A stretch of 64,000 nucleotides of DNA from Paenibacillus polymyxa M1 (GTDB taxonomy: Bacteria; Bacillota; Bacilli; Paenibacillales; Paenibacillaceae): assembly GCF_000237325.1 (NCBI RefSeq), contig NC_017542.1, positions 1,743,501 through 1,807,500 of the forward strand, given 5' to 3'. A program made the position numbers and the translations under genes. The notes under the pieces are model-generated. The model was not told the origin of the DNA. It did no database searches and saw nothing but the letters and a program-made list of their open reading frames with translations. This document shows, piece by piece, positions 8,131-16,826 of this stretch (positions are counted from its first letter, which is position 1; every line of letters starts with the position of its first letter).

Positions 8131-8847
8131 ATGAGTTATCACGAACTAGCTGTTGAGAGAATTAAGAATATTGACGCGAAACAATACATTGGAGTTTCTA
8201 ATAAAAGGTATTCTGAATTCAGATCGAGAGGTGAATACGAAGTAGATGCTAGGTTGATTGCTGAGTATTACCGAAGAGTTGGTGCTTATTTACAGTTTAT
8301 CTCCAAAGAAGTCACAAGTATCTATGCAGGAATGGATATGTTAATAGGCTATAAAATGGTCGATAATGAATGGGATGAACTATTGGTAAAGTGTCCAAAC
8401 TTTGTAGAAATTGATTGTATGCTTATGAAATTAATAAGCATACACTATCTACGATGGTGCACTTTGCTTGATAACAGCAACAATATTGCACTTCAGTTTC
8501 TAGACATATATGAACCGATGATAATATTGTTTGAAAGAGGTGGTGGACGGATTAGTACGCATCATCATGAGTTGGTTGGTGGATTTGGAGCTTTTTCTCG
8601 TTCAATTGATGCAAAAAGAGGGGACAAGAAACCTATTGATATTAGTGATAATGCTCTTAAAACAATAATTGAAGAGATAGAACTAGCAGAGGCTTATCTG
8701 GTAGAGCATAAAAAAGGAAATCTAACAGAAAAATACTGCATTCGCTGTGGGAATAGATTAATCATCCATTATAACAATAAATTTGGTCAACAATGGTACA
8801 AAATTAAGTGTGAAACCAAAGATTGTTTTGACAACAATTTTTCATGA
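8131..8847 (+). CDS. Hypothetical protein with C-terminal zinc-binding motif
   Basis: 238 residues from MSYHELAVERIKNID after AGAAAGG. The body is helical, with a His-rich HHHELVGGFGAF segment. The end has YCIRCGNRL...KCETKDCF, a CxxC...CxxxxC zinc knuckle. No family recognised. It sits among paralogous small genes, where immunity-like proteins are common. Confidence 0.65.
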   Translation: MSYHELAVERIKNIDAKQYIGVSNKRYSEFRSRGEYEVDARLIAEYYRRVGAYLQFISKEVTSIYAGMDMLIGYKMVDNEWDELLVKCPNFVEIDCMLMKLISIHYLRWCTLLDNSNNIALQFLDIYEPMIILFERGGGRISTHHHELVGGFGAFSRSIDAKRGDKKPIDISDNALKTIIEEIELAEAYLVEHKKGNLTEKYCIRCGNRLIIHYNNKFGQQWYKIKCETKDCFDNNFS

Positions 8848-8901
8848 TGTATATAAAAAAACGAGTCTTTTATCAAAAAGAGAAAAAGGAGAGCAAGTGC
8901 A

Positions 8902-9216
8902 ATGAGGGAAGGATTAGTACTACTAGAATTGTATGAGAACAAATTGATTTTTTTTGAATTCAAGAAAAAAGCCGTCACTCTGGTACCTGATATTATTCGC
9001 GCGGAATTCAAGGATGCACAAGTGATTAATGAACACAACAGTAAAGAAAAAGTGATTTATCAGGTATACCTTATTGAAAACCACGTTGAATTTACCATTC
9101 GAATTATCACTTCATATTTGAATGATTCCGTCACTATTGTTGCTGACGAGGCGAGTATAACAATCAGAGCTTATCAAGCCTTGCATAGAAAACTTGCAAA
9201 TGACGCATTAGATTAA
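8902..9216 (+). CDS. Conserved accessory protein, copy A of a pair
   Basis: 104 residues, MREGLVLLELYENKLIFFEF..., with AAAAAGGAG upstream. A close paralog lies at 19514-19825, sharing KKAVTL.PDIIR.EFKDAQVI and much of the C-terminal half. Soluble alpha/beta protein; function unknown. Confidence 0.65.
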   Translation: MREGLVLLELYENKLIFFEFKKKAVTLVPDIIRAEFKDAQVINEHNSKEKVIYQVYLIENHVEFTIRIITSYLNDSVTIVADEASITIRAYQALHRKLANDALD

Positions 9217-9601
9217 AAGAAGACTAATTTGGACTAAATACATTAAACGATTGGTGAAAGTGCTAGATTACTACGTCAATATTTAAACGCCATCTCAATA
9301 ATTTTTCCTTTTGATGGTAAGACATGTTCAATCGACATAGATAGAAGTAGCCTGAATAATTTCTTAGGGTATAAAATCGAAAGTTTCAGCACCGAGGACA
9401 GATCTTGGAACGACAATTCTCTGATCCATATATCTATGATAAATGCAATCGGCAAAAATTCTTTGACACATTCGTTAAAATTAATTAATTGTAAGGGCGT
9501 GGGTCAACCGCGTCTTTTTTGTTTCCTATTTATAGTATAATGAACGTTATAAGATAGACTAAAGGAGCAGCTTCATATATAATCTAAACCAGTATTATAC
9601 T
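9217..9601. other. Intergenic, gene remnant
   Basis: An open frame without start reads IGESARLLRQYLNAISIIFP and continues to about 9490. It looks like the inside of a lost gene. No promoter can be pointed to with confidence. Confidence 0.35.
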
Positions 9602-10051
9602 ATGACTTACACGCTAAATAGCGTTATTAAAGGAAGTGTAAACCTATCCACCAAACAAATACAGGACTGGATAGAATCTTATCGTGTTGGGAGTAAATAT
9701 GTAACCACAGTTGGTAAAGAATACTTCGGATTGAATCCTGAGCTAGTTGCAGATTTTAAAGTACATAATGAATTTTCCGAGCAAAGGGAATATGTAGCAG
9801 CAATAGAGCAACCAGTAGTAGCGAGTAAGAGTAAAGAGCAATTAGCAGATGCATATAGTCAGCACAAGGTATTGATTCAGGTAGAGTGTAAATGTGGAGC
9901 TTCCTATATAGAAGAGTCAGCGTACAAGAGGAATAAATGGGGCTGTGAAGAGTGTGGTGATATTGTGTTCTTGGATAATAAGAAGGGTATGGTGGAAACT
10001 GTTAAGGGTAAGGCTTGGTATATGACTAATAGGTATTTTGTTGAGAGGTGA
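9602..10051 (+). CDS. Hypothetical protein with zinc ribbon
   Basis: 149 residues from MTYTLNSVIKGSVNLSTKQI. The C-terminal half holds VECKCGASYIEE...WGCEECGDIVF, a four-Cys zinc ribbon. The N-terminal STKQIQDWIESYR...VTTVGKEYFGL could be a small DNA-binding or helical domain. The ribosome site is weak. Function unknown. Confidence 0.55.
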   Translation: MTYTLNSVIKGSVNLSTKQIQDWIESYRVGSKYVTTVGKEYFGLNPELVADFKVHNEFSEQREYVAAIEQPVVASKSKEQLADAYSQHKVLIQVECKCGASYIEESAYKRNKWGCEECGDIVFLDNKKGMVETVKGKAWYMTNRYFVER

Positions 10052-11482
10052 GGAGGCTTCTTTTAATTTTGAAATAACCCTCTACATGCAAAAGATTCAG
10101 CTTTCCTCAAGTTGGAGAAACCTTTATATACAGGCATGATACATAAGAAAATCAGCTACAGGTTTGTGACAAACTTTCATAACCCTTGATGATATGACTA
10201 GGTTTAACGTAGTGTTAAACAGTTGTACGGTGCGTATAACTGTTGGACAACGTCCAACTTTTGGGTGTCACCTAATGTCACCAAGTGACAAGATTGTTTG
10301 GGAATATCAATAATAGTGTGACACCGTGTAACGCTATTAAACATGACTCGTGTCCGAGATGAACACAAGTTTGGATATCCCAAAATGGGAAAGCTGAAAA
10401 CTCAATTGTGTTTATATGTGAGTCGAATTTGGATGTCGCAAATCCCGACAACTGAATTTAAATCTTTCGTTTTAGTAAGGTTTGAACATTATTCGGACAT
10501 GGTGAATCGCCATATCTAAGTATCAAATCGTTCAGGACGAAATTTCCTCCCATATATATCATTAGAGTTGAGTCCCAATTTTAACTTAGTGCTGAGTCAA
10601 ATAATTTTACTCACCAATTTTATTTAAAATATCTTCCTGAGTTTTTGCCAGAGCAAAATTATTTTGGTCTGCCTCTTTGTCTTTGGATGGGAAATTGTTT
10701 CCTATCCTCTCATTATGATGCTTGCTTCCATGTTTAATACTGAATCAATTTAGTATAGAGGTCGATTGGGTTCATGATGAGTTAGATTTTAGTTTCTTCT
10801 ATTATATATATGAGATGAACCAACTTGATAGAGTGAAAAAACATGAAAATAACACTTCCACTCCGCGATTCTTGTTACGATTTATGATTCGATTGAGCTA
10901 CGATACAAAACATAGATAAATAAAGGTTTTTTTAAAAATTTAAATTTTGAATAAATCAATTGCTAAAAATAAAAAAATCCATTGATTCATTAGCCTTTTA
11001 GCGAATTTCCTTCCAATTCGTACGATTGAATCTACGATTCCAACTATTCTCACAAAAAATCCTTCATTTATCTATGTTTTAGCTATTGTCTCGATACGGC
11101 AACGATGTAAATATATTATGGTACAATTTTGAACTACAATGACTCAAAAAACCATATAGAATATAGTATTTATGCACATATTATCAATTTTGACGATTGA
11201 GGTTCGATACGGGTGTCGATATAGGATATCTCTACAGTGTCTCCAAAGTTGGTGATACCCTCATATGGTTGACACAGCGTCAACTTCCTATCCTCATTAC
11301 TGATAACGTCAAAATATTACTTTCAAACTATGATTACAAATGTATTGAAAAAAGAGTTGAGCAATTTGACTTTTGTTGAATTCATGCATACAATTTGAAT
11401 ATATTGGTTATGAATACATATAAATTGTTAAAATATGTATGGAAATGGATATGCAATTAATTAATGAAGGGTGAGGAAAGAA
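10052..11482. other. 1.4-kb gene-poor stretch with many short palindromes
   Basis: No convincing gene. Bases 10200-10340 hold a run of hairpins: GTTTAACgtagTGTTAAAC, GTTGGACaacGTCCAAC and TGTCACcaaGTGACA. They resemble in style and vocabulary the repeat at 1626/22805. On the minus strand, 10594-10700 reads KDKEADQNNFALAKTQEDIL, a remnant related to those upstream of the two toxin genes. AT-rich filler follows to the secreted-protein gene. Confidence 0.5.
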
Positions 11483-11815
11483 GTGAAGGCTAAATTAAAA
11501 TTTTTAGGGTTGGCTGCCCTTACTGTTACGTTTGCTGTAGTTATTAGTAATAATGTTTTTGCTAGTGATGATACTTCTGAAGAAATGAAAGACGTTACAA
11601 AAGAAATAGTCCCTGATAGTGTATTAGAAGGACTTAATCATCCTGATAAAATTTATACTAAAGATGCATTATTTATAAAAAAAACGCAATCTCTCCATGA
11701 TGAAGATAAATTCAATCAAAATGAAGTAGTCTACGACGTTTCAAAGGCTACTGATGAAACTAAAGCGATCATTCAATATGAAGCTACTTATATCAAGGAA
11801 GAAGACAGTAAATAG
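11483..11815 (+). CDS. Secreted small protein upstream of recombinase/receptor locus 1
   Basis: GTG start after GAGGAAAG. The half-copy at 31141 keeps this GTG but not the earlier in-frame GTG at 11471, which decides the start. A signal peptide (KAKLKFLGLAALTVTFAVV to NNVFASDD) precedes about 80 acidic, polar residues without Cys. Family unknown. A UUCG-capped terminator follows, then the recombinase and receptor genes. The same neighbourhood at locus 2 has the gene cut in two by an inversion. Confidence 0.7.
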   Translation: MKAKLKFLGLAALTVTFAVVISNNVFASDDTSEEMKDVTKEIVPDSVLEGLNHPDKIYTKDALFIKKTQSLHDEDKFNQNEVVYDVSKATDETKAIIQYEATYIKEEDSK

Positions 11816-11865
11816 ATTTGCGTACTAAAGCATTTGAAAAGTTAATTTGTATAATTGGAATATCT

Positions 11866-11889
11866 AGGGCGACTTCGGTTGCCCTTTTT
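11866..11889 (+). terminator. UUCG tetraloop terminator
   Basis: AGGGCGAC-TTCG-GTTGCCCT followed by TTTTT is a classic strong terminator after the secreted-protein gene. The same element appears inverted at about 32200-32222. Confidence 0.9.
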
Positions 11890-11926
11890 ATTATGCTCAA
11901 TTTAGCCAAGGCCTTTTTCAACACCA

Positions 11927-12001
11927 TGTCATATAGTATACCTTTTGCAATAGTAGTCTAGTGTGTGTCATAAGTGGTTATGATGCATGTCAAATAGTAT
12001 A
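11927..12001. repeat. Direct repeat, possible resolvase site
   Basis: TGTCATATAGTATA (11927-11940) and TGTCAAATAGTATA (11988-12001) are 61 bp apart, just upstream of the serine recombinase. A related TTGACATAGTGTTG lies closer to the gene. At locus 2 the equivalent segment has a single copy and lacks the intervening DNA. Resolvase genes are often next to such multi-subsite targets; this role is inferred. Confidence 0.4.
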
Positions 12002-12093
12002 TAAATTATTTTGAAACTTTTCATATATATTGATATACATTTTGACATAGTGTTGTTATAATATAATCAATGACATAGCAAAGGATGATCCAT

Positions 12094-12711
12094 ATGAGTG
12101 AGATTAGACACTATGGTTACATAAGGGTATCGACGAAAGACCAGAACGAAGCTCGACAATTGGAAGCAATGCAAGATTTAGGTATCATGGAACGTGATTA
12201 TTTCATTGATAAGAAAAGCGGCAAGAATTTTGACAGACCACAATATCAAGCATTGAAGAGTGTGCTTAGGAAAGGCGACATTCTGTTCATCAAGGACCTG
12301 GACAGACTTGGACGGAATGCAGAAGAAATCAAACGTAAATGGCAAGATATTACGCACGAGATAGGCGCACACATCGTTATTCTTGATATGCCAATTCTTG
12401 ACACTAGACAATATCATAATGGCTTGGAGAAAGTTATATCCAGTATTGTGCTTGAATTACTCAGCTACATGGCAGAACGTGAACGTGAGAAGATAAACGG
12501 TAGACAATCTGAAGGTATAGCAGCAGCTAAGAACAATGGCGTTGTGTTTGGTCGTCCTAAACAGGCAATAAGCGATGACTTCATTATGGTATATGAGGAA
12601 TGGAAGCAAGGTGGAATAACAGCAGTGGAAGCCATGAGACGTATAGAAATGAAGCCTAACACGTTCTATCGTAGGGTAAAGGAATATGAGCAACAGCAAC
12701 AGGTAGGATAA
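12094..12711 (+). CDS. Serine recombinase (resolvase/invertase), copy 1
   Basis: MSEIRHYGYIRVSTKDQNEA carries the catalytic Ser in YIRVST. FIKDLDRLGRN and MAEREREKINGRQSEGI follow the resolvase pattern, and a C-terminal helix-turn-helix (GGITAVEAMRRIEMKPNTFY) contacts DNA. Length (205 aa) fits Tn3-type resolvases and Hin-like invertases. The ATG at 12094 is well spaced from AAAGG; an in-frame ATG three codons earlier is less likely. It sits between the secreted-protein gene and receptor gene 1. The near-identical copy at 31474-32091 is inverted. Confidence 0.9.
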   Translation: MSEIRHYGYIRVSTKDQNEARQLEAMQDLGIMERDYFIDKKSGKNFDRPQYQALKSVLRKGDILFIKDLDRLGRNAEEIKRKWQDITHEIGAHIVILDMPILDTRQYHNGLEKVISSIVLELLSYMAEREREKINGRQSEGIAAAKNNGVVFGRPKQAISDDFIMVYEEWKQGGITAVEAMRRIEMKPNTFYRRVKEYEQQQQVG

Positions 12712-12723
12712 AATAATATTCAT

Positions 12724-12776
12724 GTGTACACTACGTACACACTCACAAGCCTAGTGTAAGCGAGCTAGGTTTCTTT
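12724..12776 (+). terminator. Palindrome and terminator after recombinase 1
   Basis: GTGTACactacGTACAC (12724-12740) is followed by AAGCCTAG/CTAGGTTT (12747-12772) and a T-rich tail. The second stem is the same type as at 3132 and after recombinase 2. Confidence 0.6.
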
Positions 12777-13002
12777 ATTTTTAATAACCATATATTGGTG
12801 TGTAATTTGAAGAAGGGGGATAGTTTACACCCAAAGCGCCTATTAAATTTCCAAATAATGCAGTAGCACATCTACCTGCACGCTGAAGTTATTTTATGAA
12901 CTGATTTTGCTTCTATAGATACCCGGCGGTAGTTAAAATCAATTGACCATTCACTTTCTACAAATATACCCCTAGCACCTCTACTCCCCGACTCAGCCCA
13001 AT

Positions 13003-13372
13003 TTATAGTCGATACCATCCCTAATATCATTAAGGTTGCTTCTATGCTATACATCCAATCTAAGCTCAAATCATAGATTAATTACAAGGGAATATGAACA
13101 TAACTATTAATCAGGTAACTTTGTATTGGATGAGTTGTATTCTGATTTTCCCAATAAACTATACATCAATATGAGGATGATACTTTTAATTATAAAATCC
13201 TCGAAAACTATCCCAAAAGGTATCTAAAGTACATATATGAAAGGTATATGATTTTATGCCAAAAGATGGTATGATCAAGATCATTAGAATATTTTACTAC
13301 TTGTTTCACAACTACATAATAATTTTAACTATGCATAGTATTGTTAGTCTACGTTGAAAGGGTGGTTTATCG
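13003..13372 (+). promoter_or_regulatory. aloR: Conserved upstream region of receptor gene 1
   Basis: About 370 bp closely matches 32431-32799 upstream of receptor gene 2, although it is non-coding. It holds three related blocks, AAAAGGTAT (13215), AAAGGTAT (13240) and AAAAGATGGTAT (13261), kept in both copies, and GAAAGGGTGG before the start codon. The blocks are candidate operator sites. 12777-13002 shows nothing else recognisable. Confidence 0.5.
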
Positions 13373-14791
13373 ATGAATATTACACCCACGATTAGAGCAG
13401 AATTGGAACAATTTCTACAACAAGAGGACTTAACATTATCGCAATTTGGACAAATTGCAGGGATGAATAGGGGAATAATAAGTAGCATTGTAACAGGTAA
13501 TAAATCTATGTCTATTAATCAGCTTGATCGAATTACTGAAGCTATGGGTTTACCAGAAGGGTATTTTTACGATCTGTTTATAGATAACTATATCATCGAC
13601 ACTCCCCCGAATATGAGACGAATAGAACCATTTTTGTATCGCTGTGCGGAGTTGGATAAGCTGGATGCGATCCGTCGAGTGGTGGGGGCCATCATGGACA
13701 ATCTTCTCTACTCACCCAAACTATTTGAAATTGCAGAAGGATTGTTGGCACAGGGACGACTAGGAGCGGCATTGATACTCTATGAGGGAGTTGCAGAAGC
13801 GGAGAAGTACCAGCACTCGGAACGGTTAGCCATCTGTCAATATCGTATATTTAAAATCCAGATTGGAGACGACCAAAGTAAAAACCTTAGTGCAGCTACG
13901 ATTTTTGAAGTTTTTGTTGAGCGCCTTAATGAAGTAGACCAACTTGACGCATTAAAGGATTTGGCAAACGTATACAGGTCTTTACGTAAATGGGATAAGG
14001 TTGAGGAAATAGCTAAAAAAATGAGAGCTAAAGCTGAAATCCAATATACACTGAAACATAAACAGAACAGTCGAGAACGTGATGAATCTACTAAAAATCT
14101 AACTCGTCCCTTGTTTGTATACATTTCCTATGCTGACCTGTTGTGTGCAAGTGTCTGTGAAGCCCAAGGCGATTATCAGCAAGCTTTACAATATACTTAC
14201 GCCTACGCGGATTTAGAATGGGTTAAAGAGGATGACGAGGATACCCAGCACTGGATTGGTTTATACAAGCAATGGTCAGAAGGTAATACTCACGTTAACA
14301 AACTCCTGTCTGGAGATACAAGTGTGCTTACGGAATATGTTGAATACATTGCCTCAACAAATGTAACGGATAAAGAAATGGTCACCAAACTGTTAAATGT
14401 TATGATGGCTGCTAATCGTTATCAGATTGATGTAGATAACATACTTCAGCGCTTTGAAGTTGAAATTGATTCTTTTACTCAGCAGGGACATCCATCATCT
14501 GATATGTACACTAATCAGGTAATACCAGAACAATTCGCACGTTTGAGTTATGAATTAGCTTATTATCAATTACATCGAGGTACATATGATGATGGCTTCA
14601 AATTCTTGATGTATTCAATGGTAAGTTATCATACACTAAATAATGAGACTTATTTCATTAATTGTATGGGGCTATTTTTACATTTTAGGGATCATGCAGT
14701 TCCTGAAATCAAAGTCGGTTTTTTAAATTTTATTGAAAAGGTGTGGATGAACAATGTCGAAAAAAGTGGTAATGCTGATCATCGCGGCTAG
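13373..14791 (+). CDS. aloR: RRNPP-type peptide receptor (AloR-like), HTH plus TPR, locus 1
   Basis: 472 residues. Residues 1-70 are an XRE-type helix-turn-helix (LTLSQFGQIAGMNRGIISSI), and the rest is helical repeats of TPR type (RRIEPFLYRCAELDKLDAIR, AALILYEGVAEAEKYQ, ALKDLANVYRSLRKWDKVEE). This is the layout of RRNPP sensors such as AimR, NprR and PlcR, which bind a re-imported signal peptide and change DNA binding. I recall that Paenibacillus has many such pairs called AloR/AloP. The pro-peptide ORF starts inside the last 38 bp of this gene, so the pair is translationally linked. A toxin gene follows 470 bp later. Confidence 0.9.
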   Translation: MNITPTIRAELEQFLQQEDLTLSQFGQIAGMNRGIISSIVTGNKSMSINQLDRITEAMGLPEGYFYDLFIDNYIIDTPPNMRRIEPFLYRCAELDKLDAIRRVVGAIMDNLLYSPKLFEIAEGLLAQGRLGAALILYEGVAEAEKYQHSERLAICQYRIFKIQIGDDQSKNLSAATIFEVFVERLNEVDQLDALKDLANVYRSLRKWDKVEEIAKKMRAKAEIQYTLKHKQNSRERDESTKNLTRPLFVYISYADLLCASVCEAQGDYQQALQYTYAYADLEWVKEDDEDTQHWIGLYKQWSEGNTHVNKLLSGDTSVLTEYVEYIASTNVTDKEMVTKLLNVMMAANRYQIDVDNILQRFEVEIDSFTQQGHPSSDMYTNQVIPEQFARLSYELAYYQLHRGTYDDGFKFLMYSMVSYHTLNNETYFINCMGLFLHFRDHAVPEIKVGFLNFIEKVWMNNVEKSGNADHRG

Positions 14792-14870
14792 TTTTTTGTT
14801 AATTGTTACTGTGCCTATTCAGTCACATGTTGCAGAAATCCATCTTTACGATCAAATCGGAGGTTCTTAA
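14754..14870 (+). CDS. aloP: Secreted signal pro-peptide (AloP-like), locus 1
   Basis: 38 residues: MSKKVVMLIIAASFLLIVTV is a short signal peptide, followed by a polar tail ending LYDQIGGS. The ATG lies within the receptor 3' end in another frame, with AAGGTG upstream. Three other pro-peptides here share the K/VVMLII.AASF core and a GGS/GGA end, while their middles differ. That is expected for signal specificity, and phage AimP peptides likewise end in xxRGA. The mature signal is probably the last 6-8 residues; the processing site is not known. Confidence 0.85.
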   Translation: MSKKVVMLIIAASFLLIVTVPIQSHVAEIHLYDQIGGS

Positions 14871-14903
14871 ACGTGTATTAAATTTCTGAAAAAGGCGTTA
14901 AAT

Positions 14904-14974
14904 AATGCACCCCTAAAACAGTTATTGGAGAGAACCAGCAAGTTCAACCAATAAAAAATGGGGGTGCATTTTAT
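14904..14974 (+). terminator. Hairpin after pro-peptide 1
   Basis: AATGCACCCC pairs with GGGGTGCATT across a 47-nt loop and is followed by TTATATTTAATT. A terminator for the receptor/pro-peptide transcript is likely, though the loop is long. Confidence 0.5.
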
Positions 14975-15339
14975 ATTTAATTAATCAATACAAAGATAAA
15001 AGTGCTGAGCAAAATAATTTTGGTCACCAAAAAATACAAACCAATATTGCTGATGATTTAAACATTACGACTCAGCAACTTAGAAACTATAAAAAAACTC
15101 TTAACGCTTATCCCTGAGTTGCAAGATATGGTTGAGGGACGAAGTTTAGGGCTAATAGTGCCACGTTGATAAATGTATCTTATAACAAAGGATTATAATA
15201 CTTTAGACATAGTAAATCTGTTTAGCTCAGTTCAAAGGTCACATGGATTAAAAGGGAATATCAGGATAGTAGATGGGTTTTCCTAAATCATCCCTTCTGA
15301 TAAGATTATTTCCATCAAAATTAAAGTGGGCGTGGTAGA
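14975..15339 (+). other. Toxin-gene upstream region with gene remnant and leader hairpin
   Basis: Bases 14998-15175 read EQNNFGHQKIQTNIADDLNI...TTQQLRNYKK in broken frames, a ParB-like or methylase-associated remnant that also precedes the second toxin (39240-39420). TATAAT occurs near 15195. The leader hairpin TATCAG/CTGATA (15259-15302) with inner GATG/CATC is kept at 39494-39537 although its loop sequence differs. Confidence 0.45.
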
Positions 15340-16517
15340 ATGGGGAGAATATTAGTTCCACCTGACAAACTGATGGAAGTTGCTGATCAGTTCTTACACG
15401 GAAAGCATGAATTGGAACGTATGCTGAATCATTTGAGTGGACGAATTGATTTTGTGCAACAAGGCTGGTCTGGAGCCACCCAAGAGAGATTTTTTCAGGA
15501 ATTTCAGGTTTCTCGACAATCCATGAGCGTGACGCTTGAACGACTATCTATGGTTGCACAAGAACTCATCTTTATTTCAAAAAGTTTTACACAGGTAGAT
15601 GGAGAGAAAGTGGTACTGGATGTGCCGTGGCTTGGCACCCCTGTTAAAACGGCATCCACAGGTGAAGGTTGGTTACATAAAATCTTTGAACAGATTGGAA
15701 AAGCGGAGATCACCAAGGCTGAAGCCCAGATGGAAGCTAGCAAACTTCAAGGAGAAATCCTCTGGGATACTGCACAGGGAGCAAAAAGTGCTATTCAGGA
15801 AGATTTAAGCTTAGGGATGTTACCTGATAAAGAACGGGATTATGATCATCCCATGGCAGCTAAAGTAGGTGAAATTCTCGGTCATGCAGCTACAACATTG
15901 CAGGGAGCTGGTGAGGTAGTAGCTGGATTAGGTGGAGAAGGATTATCAGTTGCAGTTTCATCTACAGGTGTAGGGAGTATAATCGGAGTACCAGGATTAA
16001 TTGGATCTGCAGCTTTGACGGCGCATGGAGCTACAACGGCGGTTAAAAGTGCAAGTGGAGTAGGAGAAAAAACAGCGGAATTGTGGCAGATGGCGAGAGG
16101 AGAAGGTGGAGGCTCATCAAAATCCACTTCTTCTTCGGGAGCTAAGCCAGAGAGTACGCCTCATGCTCTTGAGGGGGGGGCGGAGGTGGAAATTATGCTA
16201 AACCCTATGACGGAACACGTAATCCAGAAGTGGATTTTATGAATGGTAAAGGTAAAAGTACATTAGATAGACATGTCAATAAGTACGATTATGATTCACC
16301 AGAAAAATATTTACATGATGCAAGAGAATTTTTAGAAAAACGCCCAACGTCAACAACTCAGACTTTTGTCTCAAACGAAGGAACATACTTCAGATATGAT
16401 TCTGCTACAAATGAATTTGGGATAATTAATAAGTACGGAGGAATCTCAACTTATTTCAAGCCTGAAGATGGGTTGGAATACTGGTTAGAGCAAATTAGTT
16501 TATATAGTCCAAAATAA
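15340..16517 (+). CDS. Type VII-type polymorphic toxin 1, C-terminal domain out of frame at a G8 tract
   Basis: The first 300 codons encode a WXG100-like delivery domain (QQGWSGATQERFFQEF, W43-S-G45), a conserved middle (LDVPWLGTPVKTASTGEGWL) and a glycine-rich hydrophobic linker. The frame then ends at 16242. With nine rather than eight G at 16173-16180, it would continue as GGGNYAKPYDGTRNPEVDFM into a toxin domain with DRHVNKYDYDSPEKYLHDA, YDSATNEFGI and TYFKPEDGLEYW. That pattern recalls BECR-fold RNase toxins of the CdiA/YobL kind; the activity is inferred. Corrected length is 392 aa. A CPCC-type gene follows 15 bp later as probable immunity. Confidence 0.75.
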
Positions 16518-16532
16518 AGAGAGGCAATTAAA

Positions 16533-16787
16533 ATGGATACGAAAAAATGCCCATGTTGCGGTAATTTTACAGTTGAAGAGGATTTTGATATTTGTGAAGT
16601 TTGTTATTGGCAGTATGATACTGTTGCGCACAATAATCCTGATATAGTCATGGGAGCAAATAAGATTTCTTTGAACATGGCGCAAAAAAATTATAAAACT
16701 TTTGGGGCTTCTGAAGAGAGATTCATAGATAAGGTCAGAAAACCAGTATCGGAAGAACTTCCAGAAAACAATACTGAGAGTGATTAA
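16533..16787 (+). CDS. CPCC cysteine-rich protein, probable immunity protein
   Basis: 84 residues with MDTKKCPCCGNFTVEEDFDI, then CEVCYWQYD and GANKISLNMAQKNYKTFG, the signature of the Cys-rich CPCC family. The CPCC...CxxC Cys pattern should bind zinc. Such genes often follow polymorphic toxin genes and are regarded as immunity proteins. Here it starts 15 bp after the toxin tail, with GAGAGG upstream. Confidence 0.8.
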   Translation: MDTKKCPCCGNFTVEEDFDICEVCYWQYDTVAHNNPDIVMGANKISLNMAQKNYKTFGASEERFIDKVRKPVSEELPENNTESD

Positions 16788-16826
16788 TATAAAAGTGAGA
16801 GTCTTAGAGGATGAGATAGGTTTGGT

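Noticed and set aside
10722..10919. 65-residue plus-strand frame
   Set aside because: AT-rich, no ribosome site, no paralog; likely chance.
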